DNA of 64,000 nt from Streptococcus sp. DD12 (GTDB lineage Bacteria; Bacillota; Bacilli; Lactobacillales; Streptococcaceae), in assembly GCF_001578885.1 (NCBI RefSeq), contig NZ_KQ969495.1, positions 451,794 to 515,793 on the forward strand. Direction: 5' to 3'. Below are positions 1-9,837 of the stretch, piece after piece. The stretch's first letter is position 1. Every line of letters begins with the position of its first letter. Position numbers and translations under genes: made by a program. Under the pieces are notes generated by a model. It did not search any database and was not told the DNA's origin. It saw nothing but the letters and a program-made list of their open reading frames with translations.

Positions 1-32
1 CCTTTGAGCGTCGCTTGCATTTCTTGTTTCAT
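1..32 (-). CDS. murB: 5' end of a probable murB (UDP-N-acetylenolpyruvoylglucosamine reductase), cut by the window edge
   Basis: Only the first codons are visible: ATG at 32 reading leftward, giving MKQEMQATLKG. Streptococcal MurB proteins start with a short helix followed by a [LE]-G-I-D-I-R segment, and murB commonly follows folK in streptococci, so position and peptide fit. The product would reduce UDP-GlcNAc-enolpyruvate to UDP-MurNAc. The identification is an inference from synteny plus eleven residues and could be wrong. Confidence 0.45.
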   Translation of the reverse strand, partial: MKQEMQATLK

Positions 33-50
33 CTTTTATCTTTCTTTACT

Positions 51-75
51 AAAAAAAATCGGCTCAAAGCCGATT
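51..75 (-). terminator. Rho-independent terminator of the folate operon
   Basis: The arms AATCGGCT and AGCCGATT enclose a 3-nt loop and are followed on the minus strand by a run of eight T. It lies about 60 bases beyond the folK stop and just ahead of the next minus-strand gene. Confidence 0.8.
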
Positions 76-133
76 CCATTATAACAAATTTTCACCCTAA
101 AAACGACAGGCAGGCCACGGAAAAAGATATTTT

Positions 134-613
134 TTATAAGCGCTTTATATCGTCATTCCCAAGGCTTTTCAAGGCCTCGGCATAGGCAAGCCTTGTCTGT
201 GGGTCTATAAGCTCCGGAGCCAGTTCCAACAAAGGAACTAAAACAAAAGGACGCACCTTAATATAGGGGTGAGGCAAGCGTAACCTTTCCTTGTCTAGAA
301 TTAAGTCATCGTAAAGAAGGATATCAATATCTAAGGTCCTCGGCCCCCAGTGGACCAAGCGTTTGCGACCAAAATCCGCCTCAATGGTCTGACAAGCTTC
401 CAAAAGTTGTTCAGGTGTCAGTTGTGTCTCCAACAAGCAGACAGCGTTAATAAAATCTGCCTGGTCAGTCATCCCCCAAGCCTTGGTTTCATAATAAGAG
501 GATTGCCCCAGCAGTTGGGTTTGTGGTAAGTTAGCCAATTTTTCGTAAGCTCCCTCTAGGGTAGCCAAACGATTTCCCATATTTGACCCTAAACCTAAAT
601 ACACTCTAGCCAT
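134..613 (-). CDS. folK: 2-amino-4-hydroxy-6-hydroxymethyldihydropteridine pyrophosphokinase (HPPK)
   Basis: Transfers pyrophosphate from ATP to 6-hydroxymethyl-7,8-dihydropterin, the step before FolP in folate synthesis. The 159-residue length is typical for the family. The N-terminal LGLGSNMGNR segment and the HPPK signature RTLDIDILLYDD, near residues 92-103, carry the metal-binding aspartates. The ATG sits 8 bases inside the end of folB, so translation is probably coupled. It is the last gene of the folC-folE-folP-folB-folK operon. Confidence 0.95.
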   Translation of the reverse strand: MARVYLGLGSNMGNRLATLEGAYEKLANLPQTQLLGQSSYYETKAWGMTDQADFINAVCLLETQLTPEQLLEACQTIEADFGRKRLVHWGPRTLDIDILLYDDLILDKERLRLPHPYIKVRPFVLVPLLELAPELIDPQTRLAYAEALKSLGNDDIKRL

Positions 614-971
614 GACGTCGCCGACTCATTTCTATTCCGACTTGGTCATAATGACCTGCAATAGGTGGATTCTGTTTGCCGACACGCAACCAGACACTTG
701 AGACTGTGGGAAAAGCCTCTAAAATCGCTTGAATGATATCCCCTGCCAAGGCTTCTAACAGTTGGTAACGCTTTGTTTCACAGTAGGTCTTAAGCAGGTT
801 AAAAACTTCCGCATAATTTACCGTCTGCAGCAAGTCATCCGACTGGCTAGCCGCCGTCAGGTCAACTTCTAAGCGACAAGTCACTTCAAAGATTTGCCCA
901 ATAACTGTTTCCTCAGGTAAAACACCATGATAGCCGTAAAATCGGCACTTTTCTAAGAAGATCACATCCAT
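606..971 (-). CDS. folB: Dihydroneopterin aldolase
   Basis: Converts 7,8-dihydroneopterin to 6-hydroxymethyldihydropterin plus glycolaldehyde. The start at 971 (MDVIFLEKCRF) gives 121 residues, the usual size. The open frame runs further upstream, but that extension only overlaps folP and lacks a ribosome binding site. The FYGYHGVLPEE segment near the N-terminus and the NYAEV segment mid-protein are family features. Its ATG overlaps the folP stop as TGATG, and folK starts before it ends. Confidence 0.94.
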   Translation of the reverse strand: MDVIFLEKCRFYGYHGVLPEETVIGQIFEVTCRLEVDLTAASQSDDLLQTVNYAEVFNLLKTYCETKRYQLLEALAGDIIQAILEAFPTVSSVWLRVGKQNPPIAGHYDQVGIEMSRRRHG

Positions 972-1774
972 CAATCCAACAAGCCTCCAATCACAGTCAC
1001 CACATCTTTGTTGCAAGCAACATTATGCACACGAACAATCCGACAGCCCTTCTGCAAGGCCCAGGCAGATAAGGCTGCTGTTGCCTGATCACGCTCAAGA
1101 GGTTTCGTATCCCCCCCTAAGAGGGCATCGACAATCCGTTTTCGCGAAATACCAAACAAAACAGGGTAGCCCAGTTGGCAAACCTTGTCTAACCCTTTTA
1201 AGAGAGCCTTGTTTTGTTCAACATTTTTGGCAAAGCCAAAACCAGGATCCAACCAGATATAGTCTGCTGGAACACCGGCTTCACGAGCAGCTTGGGCCCT
1301 TTCTGCTAAAAAGTCGCAAACCTCTTGAGTGACATCTTGATAGCGATCATCAGTTTGATTATGCATCAAGATAATGGGCACTTGCCTCTCAGCAGCTAAA
1401 GCCAGCATCTGGCCGTCATAGAGCCCTGCCCAAACATCATTTAAAATATCGGCACCTGCATCCAAGGCAGCACGAGCTGTCGCTGTCTTATAGGTATCAA
1501 TAGAAACCAGACAATCAAAGCGCTCCTTAATCGCCTTGATAACAGGGACAATCCGAGAAATTTCAGTGGCTCCATCGACAAACTCAGCACCTGGTCGTGT
1601 AGACTCTCCGCCGACATCAATAATACTTGCCCCTTCTGCTAAGAGTTGCTCAACTTGCGCTAAAGCTGTTTCAACACTATCATAATTGCCACCATCCGAA
1701 AAAGAGTCTGGTGTAACATTGAGCACACCCATAATGGCGCTGTTCCCAGACAATGTGTAAGGTCCAATCTTCAT
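971..1774 (-). CDS. folP: Dihydropteroate synthase
   Basis: Condenses hydroxymethyldihydropterin pyrophosphate with p-aminobenzoate; this is the sulfonamide target. It has 267 residues. The first DHPS signature, MGVLNVTPDSFSDGG, is at residues 15-29, followed by the pterin-binding DVGGESTRPGA loop near residue 53. The C-terminal ISRKR and VRVHNV segments complete the TIM barrel. The gene lies 1 base downstream of folE and overlaps folB. I see no obvious insertion of the kind linked to sulfonamide resistance, but I could not align it. Confidence 0.96.
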   Translation of the reverse strand: MKIGPYTLSGNSAIMGVLNVTPDSFSDGGNYDSVETALAQVEQLLAEGASIIDVGGESTRPGAEFVDGATEISRIVPVIKAIKERFDCLVSIDTYKTATARAALDAGADILNDVWAGLYDGQMLALAAERQVPIILMHNQTDDRYQDVTQEVCDFLAERAQAAREAGVPADYIWLDPGFGFAKNVEQNKALLKGLDKVCQLGYPVLFGISRKRIVDALLGGDTKPLERDQATAALSAWALQKGCRIVRVHNVACNKDVVTVIGGLLD

Positions 1775-1775
1775 C

Positions 1776-2336
1776 TTAGTCCTTTTCTATCAGGCTTAAA
1801 ATCTCAGCACGCGCTTCTGGAGAAGTCTTGTAATCACCCAGAGCAACTGTCGTAATGGTTTTTGACCCAGGTTTTTTGATTCCCCGCATAGACATACACA
1901 TATGTTCTGCTTCGACCATGACAAAGACCGCTCGTGGGGACAGGGCTTCATCGACAGCTTGGGCCACCTGTTGGGTCAAGCGCTCCTGAACCTGTGGGCG
2001 GCTGCTAGCCACTTCCACTGCTCGAGCTAACTTGCTCAATCCCGTCACACGGCCTTGATTTGGCACATAGGCCACATGGGCCTTCCCATAAAAGGGAACC
2101 AGGTGGTGTTCACACATGGAATAGAAAGGAATATCCTTGACTAGAACAGCCTCACCGTAGCCCTCAGAAAAAACAGCGGTAAACTCGTCTTTAGGGTCCT
2201 TGTGAAGCCCATCAAACATCTCAGCATACATCTTAGCCACCCGTTTAGGCGTCTCCAAAAGTCCCTCGCGTTGTGGGTCTTCTCCCATAGCTTCTAGCAA
2301 GAGATAAATCGCTTCTTGCATTTTTTCAAGATTCAT
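1776..2336 (-). CDS. folE: GTP cyclohydrolase I
   Basis: Opens the pathway by turning GTP into 7,8-dihydroneopterin triphosphate. It has 186 residues. The zinc and catalytic segments are present: MCEHHLVPF near residue 74 (Cys and His ligands) and HMCMSMRG near residue 144 (second Cys ligand). The conserved [20 protein letters not shown] helix lies between them. Its ATG overlaps the end of folC by 4 bases, indicating coupled translation. Confidence 0.96.
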   Translation of the reverse strand: MNLEKMQEAIYLLLEAMGEDPQREGLLETPKRVAKMYAEMFDGLHKDPKDEFTAVFSEGYGEAVLVKDIPFYSMCEHHLVPFYGKAHVAYVPNQGRVTGLSKLARAVEVASSRPQVQERLTQQVAQAVDEALSPRAVFVMVEAEHMCMSMRGIKKPGSKTITTVALGDYKTSPEARAEILSLIEKD

Positions 2337-3610
2337 GATTCCTTATTTTCTTCCTTTTCTAAAATATAGGCTCGCACTTGTGAGATAAAATACAACGAAC
2401 CTGTAATCACGTAAAGTGTTTCCCCGGTATCTCCTAAAGCCTTATCTACCCAAGCTTTCCAGTTGTTTTCCTGCGCGTAAAGTTCAGGGTAATCCGCTAG
2501 AGCATAGGCCTTAGGGTACTCGAAAGTCGTTACGGTTACCGGTCCTATTTCGCTTAAGGCACTCAGCATATCACTAACTGGTTTGGTATTAATAGCCGCA
2601 AATAAAAGGGAAAGGGGGCGCTCATTTTCTGTCTTTAGGACGTCTATTAAGGCTGCCACGCTTTCGCGATTATGAGCCCCATCAACCATCAGATTGGGAC
2701 GCAAAAACTCGGTTCGCCCTTGCCAGTGCGTTTGAGCAAGTCCCCGGCGAATGGCCTCATCAGACACAGGAAAGCCTTCCATCAATTGATGAATAGCCGC
2801 AAGCGCCAAGGCACTATTTCTCACCTGATGTTGGCCGGGCATACCAGGTGTCAGCCCTGTCAGAACAGTTTTCCCCTGTTTAAACGTATAAGTCCCATCT
2901 GAAGCTTTACTCATCTGAAAATCACGCCCAAATTGTTGACTTTTGCTCTGTTTTTTTTGAGCGGTTTCTTCAAACACGGTGATGACATCTTGGCGGTCAG
3001 CAACATACAAGAAAGGTTCTCTATCATGAAGCGCCCCTACCTTTTGATCTGCGATTTCAGCATAAGTTGCTCCAAGAATATCTTGGTGATCTAAGCCGAT
3101 AGATGGGCACAGCAAGGCTAGAGGGGAAAAGACATTGGTCGAATCATAGCGTCCTCCCAGACCAGCTTCAACAAGGACAATATCGACAGCCTGCATTTCC
3201 CCAAAATACAAGAACATCATGGCTGTTATCAACTCAAATTCAGTGGCTGTACCCAGTTGGGTTTCCTTGGGGAGGCGTTCTGCCAAGGGTTTGAGTCGCT
3301 CAACCAGCTGGACAAGTGTTTCTTTTGCAATCATCTGTCCGTTGTAACTGATGCGCTCACGAAAATCAATGATAAAAGGCGAAGTGAAGGTACCGACACT
3401 GTATCCAGCCTGTCTATAGATGTGCTGCAAGTAGGAAACCGTAGACCCTTTACCATTTGTACCGACGATGTGGATGCCAGTCACCTTTTTTTCAGGATGT
3501 CCTAGTTGTTCTAAAAGCCAAGCCATCCGCTTAATCCCAGGTTTGATACCAAACTTGAGCTGGGCATGAATCCAGTCCAAAGACTGGTCGTATGTCAAAC
3601 TATTCGTCAC
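2333..3610 (-). CDS. folC: Folylpolyglutamate synthase / dihydrofolate synthase
   Basis: Adds glutamate to dihydropteroate and folates with ATP. It has 425 residues. The P-loop is [14 protein letters not shown] near residue 48, and the Mur-ligase-type [11 protein letters not shown] segment lies near residue 150. Translation starts at GTG (3610) behind an AAGGAG site 6-7 bases away. It is the first gene of the folate operon. No clear separate promoter lies between the thrB terminator hairpin and this gene, so some transcription may read through from hom-thrB. Confidence 0.94.
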   Translation of the reverse strand: MTNSLTYDQSLDWIHAQLKFGIKPGIKRMAWLLEQLGHPEKKVTGIHIVGTNGKGSTVSYLQHIYRQAGYSVGTFTSPFIIDFRERISYNGQMIAKETLVQLVERLKPLAERLPKETQLGTATEFELITAMMFLYFGEMQAVDIVLVEAGLGGRYDSTNVFSPLALLCPSIGLDHQDILGATYAEIADQKVGALHDREPFLYVADRQDVITVFEETAQKKQSKSQQFGRDFQMSKASDGTYTFKQGKTVLTGLTPGMPGQHQVRNSALALAAIHQLMEGFPVSDEAIRRGLAQTHWQGRTEFLRPNLMVDGAHNRESVAALIDVLKTENERPLSLLFAAINTKPVSDMLSALSEIGPVTVTTFEYPKAYALADYPELYAQENNWKAWVDKALGDTGETLYVITGSLYFISQVRAYILEKEENKES

Positions 3611-3630
3611 CGCTATCTCCTTGTTCTAGC

Positions 3631-3664
3631 AAAAAACTAGCGACGAAAAATTTCGGCTAGTTTT
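3631..3664 (-). terminator. Terminator after hom-thrB
   Basis: The AAACTAGC and GCTAGTTT arms enclose an inner GAAA/TTTC pairing, with a T-run on the minus strand. It sits between thrB and folC, only about 20 bases from the folC start, so it acts either as a terminator or as an attenuating barrier between the two operons. Confidence 0.7.
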
Positions 3665-3684
3665 CATTGCCTAACAATATTTCC

Positions 3685-4548
3685 TTATTCGACGCGAATA
3701 CCTTTGGTATCCACCGATAAAATATGACAACTCCCATCAAGTTGCAAGGCTTCGACCGCCTTCTTAAAAGCTGAGACCTGATCTTTTGAGATGATGGTCA
3801 TAATGGTTGGCCCCGCACCAGAAAGATAGGTCGCATAAGCTCCCATTTCTTTAGCTGTTTGACGAACCGGCTCAAATTCTTTAACCAAAGGTTGACGGTA
3901 TTTCTCATGGAACCGGTCTCTGGCAATGGCTTGCCCTGCTAGTTCCCAGTCACCTGCAATCATGCCAGCAACGGCCAGATTGGCAATCGCTGAAGCTGTA
4001 ACGGCTTCCTTGTAGGGCAGTTCCTGTGGCAAGACCTTACGGCTATCAGAGGTCTTAAGCTCATAATTTGGAATAAAGGCATGAAAAGCAACTTCTGCCA
4101 CGGGGGTTACCAAAGCAGAGACTTGGTCATCCAGACTTGCTGCAACGACCAAATTGCCATAAATAGCTGGTGCAACATTGTCAGGATGCCCCTCGATACG
4201 TGTTGCAATGGCTAATTTTTCCTTTGCTGACAGCTGAAGCTGCGCCAATTGATTAGCCAGTTCGATGCCGGCCACGATGACAGAACTCGAAGAACCCAAT
4301 CCACGAGCCAGAGGGATATCTGACGTCATGATAATCCGATGAGGTTGCAATTCTGGTGCCACTTCTAAGGCTGTCGCAATCAGCAGGTTACGCGCATCGC
4401 TAGGAACGTCTTCTCCCAATTGGTGTTCAACCAACCATTCAGGACTTTCTTCAGCGATTGTGATGGTCAAATATTTGGAAACAGCAATCCCTACTGAGTC
4501 AAAGCCAGGACCAATGTTGGCACTGGTTGCTGGTACCGTAATTTTCAT
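3685..4548 (-). CDS. thrB: Homoserine kinase
   Basis: Phosphorylates homoserine with ATP to O-phosphohomoserine for threonine synthesis. It has 287 residues and is a GHMP kinase: the N-terminal [15 protein letters not shown] segment, the ATP-binding glycine/serine loop RGLGSSSS near residue 84, and the C-terminal SGAGPT motif are all visible. It follows hom by 3 bases in the same operon. The threonine synthase gene is not in the window. Confidence 0.95.
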   Translation of the reverse strand: MKITVPATSANIGPGFDSVGIAVSKYLTITIAEESPEWLVEHQLGEDVPSDARNLLIATALEVAPELQPHRIIMTSDIPLARGLGSSSSVIVAGIELANQLAQLQLSAKEKLAIATRIEGHPDNVAPAIYGNLVVAASLDDQVSALVTPVAEVAFHAFIPNYELKTSDSRKVLPQELPYKEAVTASAIANLAVAGMIAGDWELAGQAIARDRFHEKYRQPLVKEFEPVRQTAKEMGAYATYLSGAGPTIMTIISKDQVSAFKKAVEALQLDGSCHILSVDTKGIRVE

Positions 4549-4551
4549 AGT

Positions 4552-5838
4552 TTACCCCTCAAGAACTTTGAAGTAGTTCAATAGTTGGACATCAGCTTTT
4601 TGGTTCAAATCTGATACGACATGTTGCAATTGCTCTTGGTTGAGGGCATGGGTCACAATGACAAGACGTGCCTTCCCTTCAACCGATTGCTGTTGAATGA
4701 CTTGTGCCAGGGAGACAGATTGGGCGTTGAAAATTTCAGCTAACTCAATCAACTTCCCTTGTTGATCAGGTGTTTCCAAGGCAAAGTAATATGGACTGAT
4801 CACATCTTCTGGACGAGCCAATTGGGTTGGACGATGGAATTCATTGAAACCTTTGCCAACATTGCCTTCCTTAATGCGACGCGCAATACGGATAATGTCA
4901 GCTGTAACCGATGCTGCGGTTGGTTTTTGACCAGCCCCTGGACCATAATACATGGATTCTCCCACACCGATAGACTCGACAAAGACCGCATTCATGACGT
5001 CATTGACATTGGCGAGTGGGTGAGACTTAGGCAAGAAAGTTGGTGAAACTTGGGCAGCAATCCCTGAAGGCGTCTCACGGATATCTCCCACGAGTTTAAT
5101 GACATAACCCAACTGTTGGGCAAGCGCAACATCTTCTGCCGTAATGGTAGAAATGCCTTGGTGGGTCACATCATCTAAAGTAATGGTCATACCAAAACCA
5201 AATTGACTAAGGATGACGGCTTTATAGGCAGCATCAATCCCCTCAACATCGTTGGTTGGGTCACTTTCCGCATAGCCAAGTTCTTGAGCAGTCTTAAGAG
5301 CTTCCTCATAGGACCAGCCTTCTTCAACCATTTTGGTTAACATAAAGTTTGATGTCCCATTCAAAACACCCAAAATACGGGTAATCTTGTCAGAAGTCAA
5401 TGAATTAGCCAGCGTACGTAAAATCGGAATACCACCAGCAACCGCTGCTTCATAATAGAGCGCAAGGCCCTTTTCAGCCGCCAAATCAATCAACTCTGCC
5501 CCATGGGTGGCAATCAAGTCCTTGTTGGCTGTGACCACATTTTTACCAGATTCTAAAGCCTTACGAATAAAGGTGCGAGCCGGTTCAATGCGTCCCATCA
5601 GTTCCACAACGATAGAAATACTGTCATCTGCTAAAATGTCTTCGACGTTGGTAACAAAGTTATAGTCATTTCCCGCTGCTAAAAGACGTGCTTTTTCCTC
5701 TTCATCCTTGACCAATACTTTAGCAATTTCCAGCTGGCTACCAGATGCAGCGGTAATCTTTTCTTGGTTCTCTGTTAACAAAAAGGGAATGCCGCTGGCA
5801 ACTGTACCAAAACCGAATAATCCAATTTTAATCGTCAT
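4552..5838 (-). CDS. hom: Homoserine dehydrogenase
   Basis: Reduces aspartate semialdehyde to homoserine with NAD(P)H. It has 428 residues: an N-terminal Rossmann fold with GFGTVASG at residues 9-16, a catalytic domain with GGIPILRTLANSL and the GILNGT-like GVLNGTSNFM segment near residue 160, and a C-terminal ACT-type regulatory domain from about residue 350. The ACT domain suggests feedback control by threonine. It is the first gene of a two-gene operon with thrB. A TACAAT box lies about 30 bases upstream. Confidence 0.95.
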   Translation of the reverse strand: MTIKIGLFGFGTVASGIPFLLTENQEKITAASGSQLEIAKVLVKDEEEKARLLAAGNDYNFVTNVEDILADDSISIVVELMGRIEPARTFIRKALESGKNVVTANKDLIATHGAELIDLAAEKGLALYYEAAVAGGIPILRTLANSLTSDKITRILGVLNGTSNFMLTKMVEEGWSYEEALKTAQELGYAESDPTNDVEGIDAAYKAVILSQFGFGMTITLDDVTHQGISTITAEDVALAQQLGYVIKLVGDIRETPSGIAAQVSPTFLPKSHPLANVNDVMNAVFVESIGVGESMYYGPGAGQKPTAASVTADIIRIARRIKEGNVGKGFNEFHRPTQLARPEDVISPYYFALETPDQQGKLIELAEIFNAQSVSLAQVIQQQSVEGKARLVIVTHALNQEQLQHVVSDLNQKADVQLLNYFKVLEG

Positions 5839-5963
5839 GCTATCTCCTTAGCTTATGTGTTTTCTCATATTGTACCAAAAAAATCCTTTCAAGGACAGTT
5901 AAACCCACATCCTTTATGATACAATTAAGGTATTCTTTTTTATTTTTTCGGAAAGGAGCCCTC

Positions 5964-7007
5964 ATGTCCTCACAGTTATGGGAGAAGTTTCTGGCGAATC
6001 AACGCTTACGGCGCTTGGTTGTCTTGGTGGCACTATTGTTAGCTATCTACGCCTTACGCAGTTTTGTCAGTCTTTTCTTGCTCATCTTCGTCTTCGCTTA
6101 TGCCGTTTACCGTTTGGAGCAAATGATTCACAAAAGGTTTAAGATACCTTCAAAAATCATTGTTTTAGCAACTTATGCAGTCATTCTGGGTCTCATGTAT
6201 CTGGGGATTACCCGTTATCTTCCGGTTCTTATCAATGAATCCATTTCCTTGATTGACAAACTCTTAGCCTACATCAACCACCCCCCTAAAGACCTTGAAA
6301 TCGTATGGTCTTACCTCAAACGCTATATTAGCCAGGATAATATGGAAACCCAACTAAAGAATGGGGCCTCCATTTTACTAGCCTCGCTAACAACGGCTAC
6401 CAACATAGGGAAAACCTTCCTTTTAGCTTTCTTTTTGTCCTTTCTTTTTAGCTTTAGCCGTCAGCACTTAGTGACTTTTTCTAAACAGTTTTTAAAAGGT
6501 CCCAATGCCTGGCTATTCAAGGATATTCAGCATTATGGGAAAATTTTTACCGACTCTTTTGGTGTCGTCCTGGAAACACAGATCGTCGTCGCCTTTTGTA
6601 ACACCATTCTGACCACACTCTGTCTGTATCTGATGGGGATTCACCAACTGATGGCCCTTGCCTTGATGATTTTTATCTTGAGTCTCATCCCTGTGGCAGG
6701 TGTCATTATTTCCGCTGTGCCGCTCGCTTTTGTGGCCTATAGCGTCGGCGGAATGAATTACATTTTTTATGTCATTATTATGCTAGCCATTGTCCACGCT
6801 TTTGAAACCTACATCATCAATCCAAAACTCTACTCAGATAAGACAGAGCTACCCACTTTTTATGTCTTCTTGATTTTACTCCTAGGAGAACACTATCTGG
6901 GAGTGTGGGGTCTTATCATCGGTATCCCTATTTTCTTATTCGCCATGGAAACCCTAGGGGTCTCTTATCAAAAACAAACCAAATCAGTCGCAAAAGGAGA
7001 AAACTAA
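5964..7007 (+). CDS. AI-2E family (TqsA/YtvI-type) membrane permease
   Basis: A membrane protein of 347 residues with the AI-2E family layout: a hydrophobic pair near the N-terminus, a long soluble loop around residues 90-140, then a C-terminal group of helices with the ILSLIPVAGVIIS segment. The ATG at 5964 follows GGAAAGGAG; the frame is open upstream but has no ribosome binding site there. The substrate is unknown, as family members have been linked to autoinducer export or ion antiport. The deacetylase gene follows by 3 bases. Confidence 0.85.
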   Translation: MSSQLWEKFLANQRLRRLVVLVALLLAIYALRSFVSLFLLIFVFAYAVYRLEQMIHKRFKIPSKIIVLATYAVILGLMYLGITRYLPVLINESISLIDKLLAYINHPPKDLEIVWSYLKRYISQDNMETQLKNGASILLASLTTATNIGKTFLLAFFLSFLFSFSRQHLVTFSKQFLKGPNAWLFKDIQHYGKIFTDSFGVVLETQIVVAFCNTILTTLCLYLMGIHQLMALALMIFILSLIPVAGVIISAVPLAFVAYSVGGMNYIFYVIIMLAIVHAFETYIINPKLYSDKTELPTFYVFLILLLGEHYLGVWGLIIGIPIFLFAMETLGVSYQKQTKSVAKGEN

Positions 7008-7010
7008 TTT

Positions 7011-7910
7011 ATGCAGGCTAGAAAACATCGCCATAAACGTCGTCTCAATAAACGTGGCAAAACTGCCCTCTTCCTTCTTATTCTTGCCCTTGTGGGTCTT
7101 GGGTATTGGCTAGTTGCTGGATTGGGACAAGCCACACGCCAACAGACAGCTAGCTCGACTAATTCTTCCAGTAGTGCCTCCCAAAACAACTCTGCCAAAA
7201 CCGAACAGGTCAACTGGGTCAAACAAGATAGCGAAGTTAAGCTGCCTATTCTCATGTATCATGCGGTCCATGTCATGGCGGCTGAAGAAGCTGCAAATGC
7301 CAACTTAATTGTCGACCCAACCACTTTTGACAGCCATATCAAAGCGCTCAAAGATGCAGGCTACTACTTCCTCTCCCCAGAAGAAGCCTATAAGGTGCTC
7401 ACGGAAAATGTCCTGCCAAACAATAACGCAAAGATTGTTTGGTTAACCTTCGATGATGGGAACTTAGATTTTTACACGGTTGCCTATCCCATTTTGAAAA
7501 ATTACCAGGCCAAAGCAACTAATAATGTCATTACCAACTATGTCGAAAACGGGAATGCCGCCAATATCACAGTTGCTCAGATGCTTGAGATGAAAGAAAA
7601 TGGCATGAGTTTCCAAAGCCACACGGCCAACCACCCAGACCTTAGTGCCACGGAAACGAGCCAATTGGCAACCGAATTTAGCCAATCAAAAGAGTTCTTA
7701 AACAGCCAACTCAACCAAGACACCATTGCCCTTGCTTACCCATCCGGGCGCTACAACGATACTGTCACTTCTATCGCTAGCCAGTACTATAAACTAGCCG
7801 TCACCACAGATGAAGGTGTCGCTACAGCAAGTGATGGGCTCATGTCCCTCAAACGCGTCCGCATTTTACCTAATACGACCGCCGATGGGCTGTTAAATCA
7901 AATTGGATAG
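7011..7910 (+). CDS. Membrane-anchored polysaccharide deacetylase (CE4 family)
   Basis: It has 299 residues. A basic N-terminus and one membrane segment (about residues 22-40) are followed by a Ser/Asn/Gln-rich linker (about 44-62) and then the NodB-like deacetylase fold. The metal-site motifs are visible as TFDDGN near residue 144 and SHTANHPD near residue 202. It probably removes acetyl groups from a cell-surface glycan (peptidoglycan GlcNAc or a PNAG-like polymer) outside the membrane. The true substrate cannot be read from sequence. The ribosome binding site is AAAAGGAG. Confidence 0.82.
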   Translation: MQARKHRHKRRLNKRGKTALFLLILALVGLGYWLVAGLGQATRQQTASSTNSSSSASQNNSAKTEQVNWVKQDSEVKLPILMYHAVHVMAAEEAANANLIVDPTTFDSHIKALKDAGYYFLSPEEAYKVLTENVLPNNNAKIVWLTFDDGNLDFYTVAYPILKNYQAKATNNVITNYVENGNAANITVAQMLEMKENGMSFQSHTANHPDLSATETSQLATEFSQSKEFLNSQLNQDTIALAYPSGRYNDTVTSIASQYYKLAVTTDEGVATASDGLMSLKRVRILPNTTADGLLNQIG

Positions 7911-7913
7911 TTA

Positions 7914-7945
7914 AAAAACCCGTCCACTAGTGGACGGGTTTTTGT
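7914..7945. terminator. Bidirectional terminator between the deacetylase gene and pta
   Basis: The arms ACCCGTCCAC and GTGGACGGGT enclose a 2-nt centre, with A-rich sequence on the left and T-rich sequence on the right. It serves two convergent genes. Confidence 0.85.
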
Positions 7946-7960
7946 GTCTTGTTTACTTCA

Positions 7961-8938
7961 TCAGGCCTTGTCAGCCAGGGCTTGTGAAGCTGTAATAACG
8001 GTCAGTTTATAGACATCGTCTGCGTTACAACCGCGAGACAAGTCAGATACTGGTTTATTGAGACCTACTAGGATAGGGCCAATGGCGTCATAACCACCCA
8101 AGCGTTGCACCAATTTATAGCCAATATTTCCAGCTTCAATATTAGGGAAAATGAGCACGTTTGCTTGCCCTTTTAGAGGACTTTGAGGCACTTTTTTCAT
8201 GGCAACCACTTGATTAACAGCGGCGTCTACCTGTAATTCCCCATCTAACAGTAAATCTGGACGAGCTTCCTGTGCCAGACTAGCTGCTTTAGCAACTTTA
8301 TCAACTGCAGGGCCCGAACCACTTCCCTTGCTAGAGTAGCTTAAGAGCGCCACTTTAGGGTCGATATGGAACATTTTCGCCAAATCGGCTGCCCCTGTTG
8401 CGATACCAGCTAAGGCCTCACTATCTGGATCGATATTGACCGCGCAATCACTAAAAATCATGCGGTGTTCTGCTTTTTCCATGAGAAAGGCACCTGAGGT
8501 GCGCGTGATGCCAGGTTTCGTCTTGATGAGCTGTAAGGCAGGACGTACCGTATCGGCCGTTGTGTAGACAGCTCCGGATACCATCCCATCAGCATAGCCC
8601 GCATATACCAAGAGCACCCCAAAATAGTTGGGCTGTAGGAGCAAATCGTCTGCTTCTTCAGCAGTGACTTTCCCCTTGCGACGGTCCAAAAGTGCTTCTT
8701 TTAATGGCTCACGCAAGTCACTAGTGCTTGGATCAATGACAGTAAAGCCTTCAATGATGCCATTGCCATTGAAGTAGGCCGTCACTTGACTGACATCTCC
8801 GATCAAGACCGGATGAACAAGGCGTTCTTTAACCAAACGCAAAGTCGCTTCTAAAATACGATCATCTTCAGATTCAGGAAAAACAATTTTTAATTGGGTC
8901 CCATTCAGTTGTTGGGCAAGTGTATCGATAATTGACAT
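7961..8938 (-). CDS. pta: Phosphate acetyltransferase
   Basis: Interconverts acetyl-CoA and acetyl phosphate in the Pta-AckA route. It has 325 residues, the single-domain Gram-positive form. Conserved segments include FPESEDDRILEA near the N-terminus, VSGAVYTTADTVRPALQ near residue 120 and the C-terminal GYDAIGPILVGLNKPV. It is the last gene of the relQ-nadK-rluD-type-pta string, which is a conserved order in streptococci. Confidence 0.95.
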   Translation of the reverse strand: MSIIDTLAQQLNGTQLKIVFPESEDDRILEATLRLVKERLVHPVLIGDVSQVTAYFNGNGIIEGFTVIDPSTSDLREPLKEALLDRRKGKVTAEEADDLLLQPNYFGVLLVYAGYADGMVSGAVYTTADTVRPALQLIKTKPGITRTSGAFLMEKAEHRMIFSDCAVNIDPDSEALAGIATGAADLAKMFHIDPKVALLSYSSKGSGSGPAVDKVAKAASLAQEARPDLLLDGELQVDAAVNQVVAMKKVPQSPLKGQANVLIFPNIEAGNIGYKLVQRLGGYDAIGPILVGLNKPVSDLSRGCNADDVYKLTVITASQALADKA

Positions 8939-8964
8939 AAATTATCCTTTCATGAGTGAAATTG

Positions 8965-9837
8965 TTATAAAACGGCTTGGAAATCCTGAGGAATTTCCTG
9001 GTCGCAAGTTAACAAACGTTTCTCAAAGGGCTCAAAAAAGTCCAAATGATGACAATGAAGGGCCTGGCGTGTGATGCCAAGGTCCATTCGTCCCCCATAA
9101 AGGTCATCGCCTAAAAGCGGAAAGCCTAGATGGGAAAAGTGCACACGAATTTGGTGGGTGCGTCCTGTGTGTAGGCTAACATCCACCAAAGTGACTGGCC
9201 CTAGACGCTGAACGACTCGATAGCTAGTGTGCGCATACTTGCCAGAAGGGTGGACACAGCGCGTGATGATACTATCTTCTGGACGTGCAATAGGTTCGAT
9301 AATCTCCCCATAATCAGGCAAGTCACCGTCACCAGAAACCAGGGCAAAGTAACGCTTATTGATGCGCTTAGCCTGTAGCTGTTTATCTGCTCGGGCATGC
9401 GCATACCCATGCTTGGCAAAAAGCATGAGCCCACTGGTATCTTTGTCCAGACGAGTCACGATATGTATTTGATGGTTTTCATAGCGCTGACGTTCATAAT
9501 ACCCTTTGACCGCATTGGCCATAGTGTGACTATGTAAAACACTGGGAATCGAGGCAATGCCATAAGGCTTGTTAACCACTAGAAAATGCTCATTTTCAAA
9601 TACGATATCTAGAGGGAAGTCAGTACTCTCTAACTGTGCATTACCGATTTCAGCAGGAATCTCAATGGTTACTTGATCGCCAGTTTCCAAGACGTAAATA
9701 GCATTTTGTTCGATTCCATTGACTAAAATCTTGCCCCCTCTAAATTTCACTTTCGCCAACAATCCCTTGGAAACCTCGTGGCCTTTGAGAAAGGTTTTGA
9801 CCTGACAGGGTCGGTCAACTGTAAAATCAAATCTCAT
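8965..9837 (-). CDS. RluA/RluD-family 23S rRNA pseudouridine synthase
   Basis: It has 290 residues. An S4-like N-terminal region (about 12-70) precedes the catalytic domain. The motif VTRLDKDTSGLMLF near residue 128 carries the catalytic aspartate, and the HTGRTHQIRVHF segment lies near residue 224. It isomerises uridines in large-subunit rRNA, but the exact target cannot be told from sequence. Its ATG overlaps the nadK stop by 1 base. Confidence 0.9.
   Translation of the reverse strand: MRFDFTVDRPCQVKTFLKGHEVSKGLLAKVKFRGGKILVNGIEQNAIYVLETGDQVTIEIPAEIGNAQLESTDFPLDIVFENEHFLVVNKPYGIASIPSVLHSHTMANAVKGYYERQRYENHQIHIVTRLDKDTSGLMLFAKHGYAHARADKQLQAKRINKRYFALVSGDGDLPDYGEIIEPIARPEDSIITRCVHPSGKYAHTSYRVVQRLGPVTLVDVSLHTGRTHQIRVHFSHLGFPLLGDDLYGGRMDLGITRQALHCHHLDFFEPFEKRLLTCDQEIPQDFQAVL

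Noticed and set aside
3611..3684. THF riboswitch ahead of the folate operon
   Set aside because: The gap is only 74 bases and is filled by the thrB terminator and the folC ribosome binding site.
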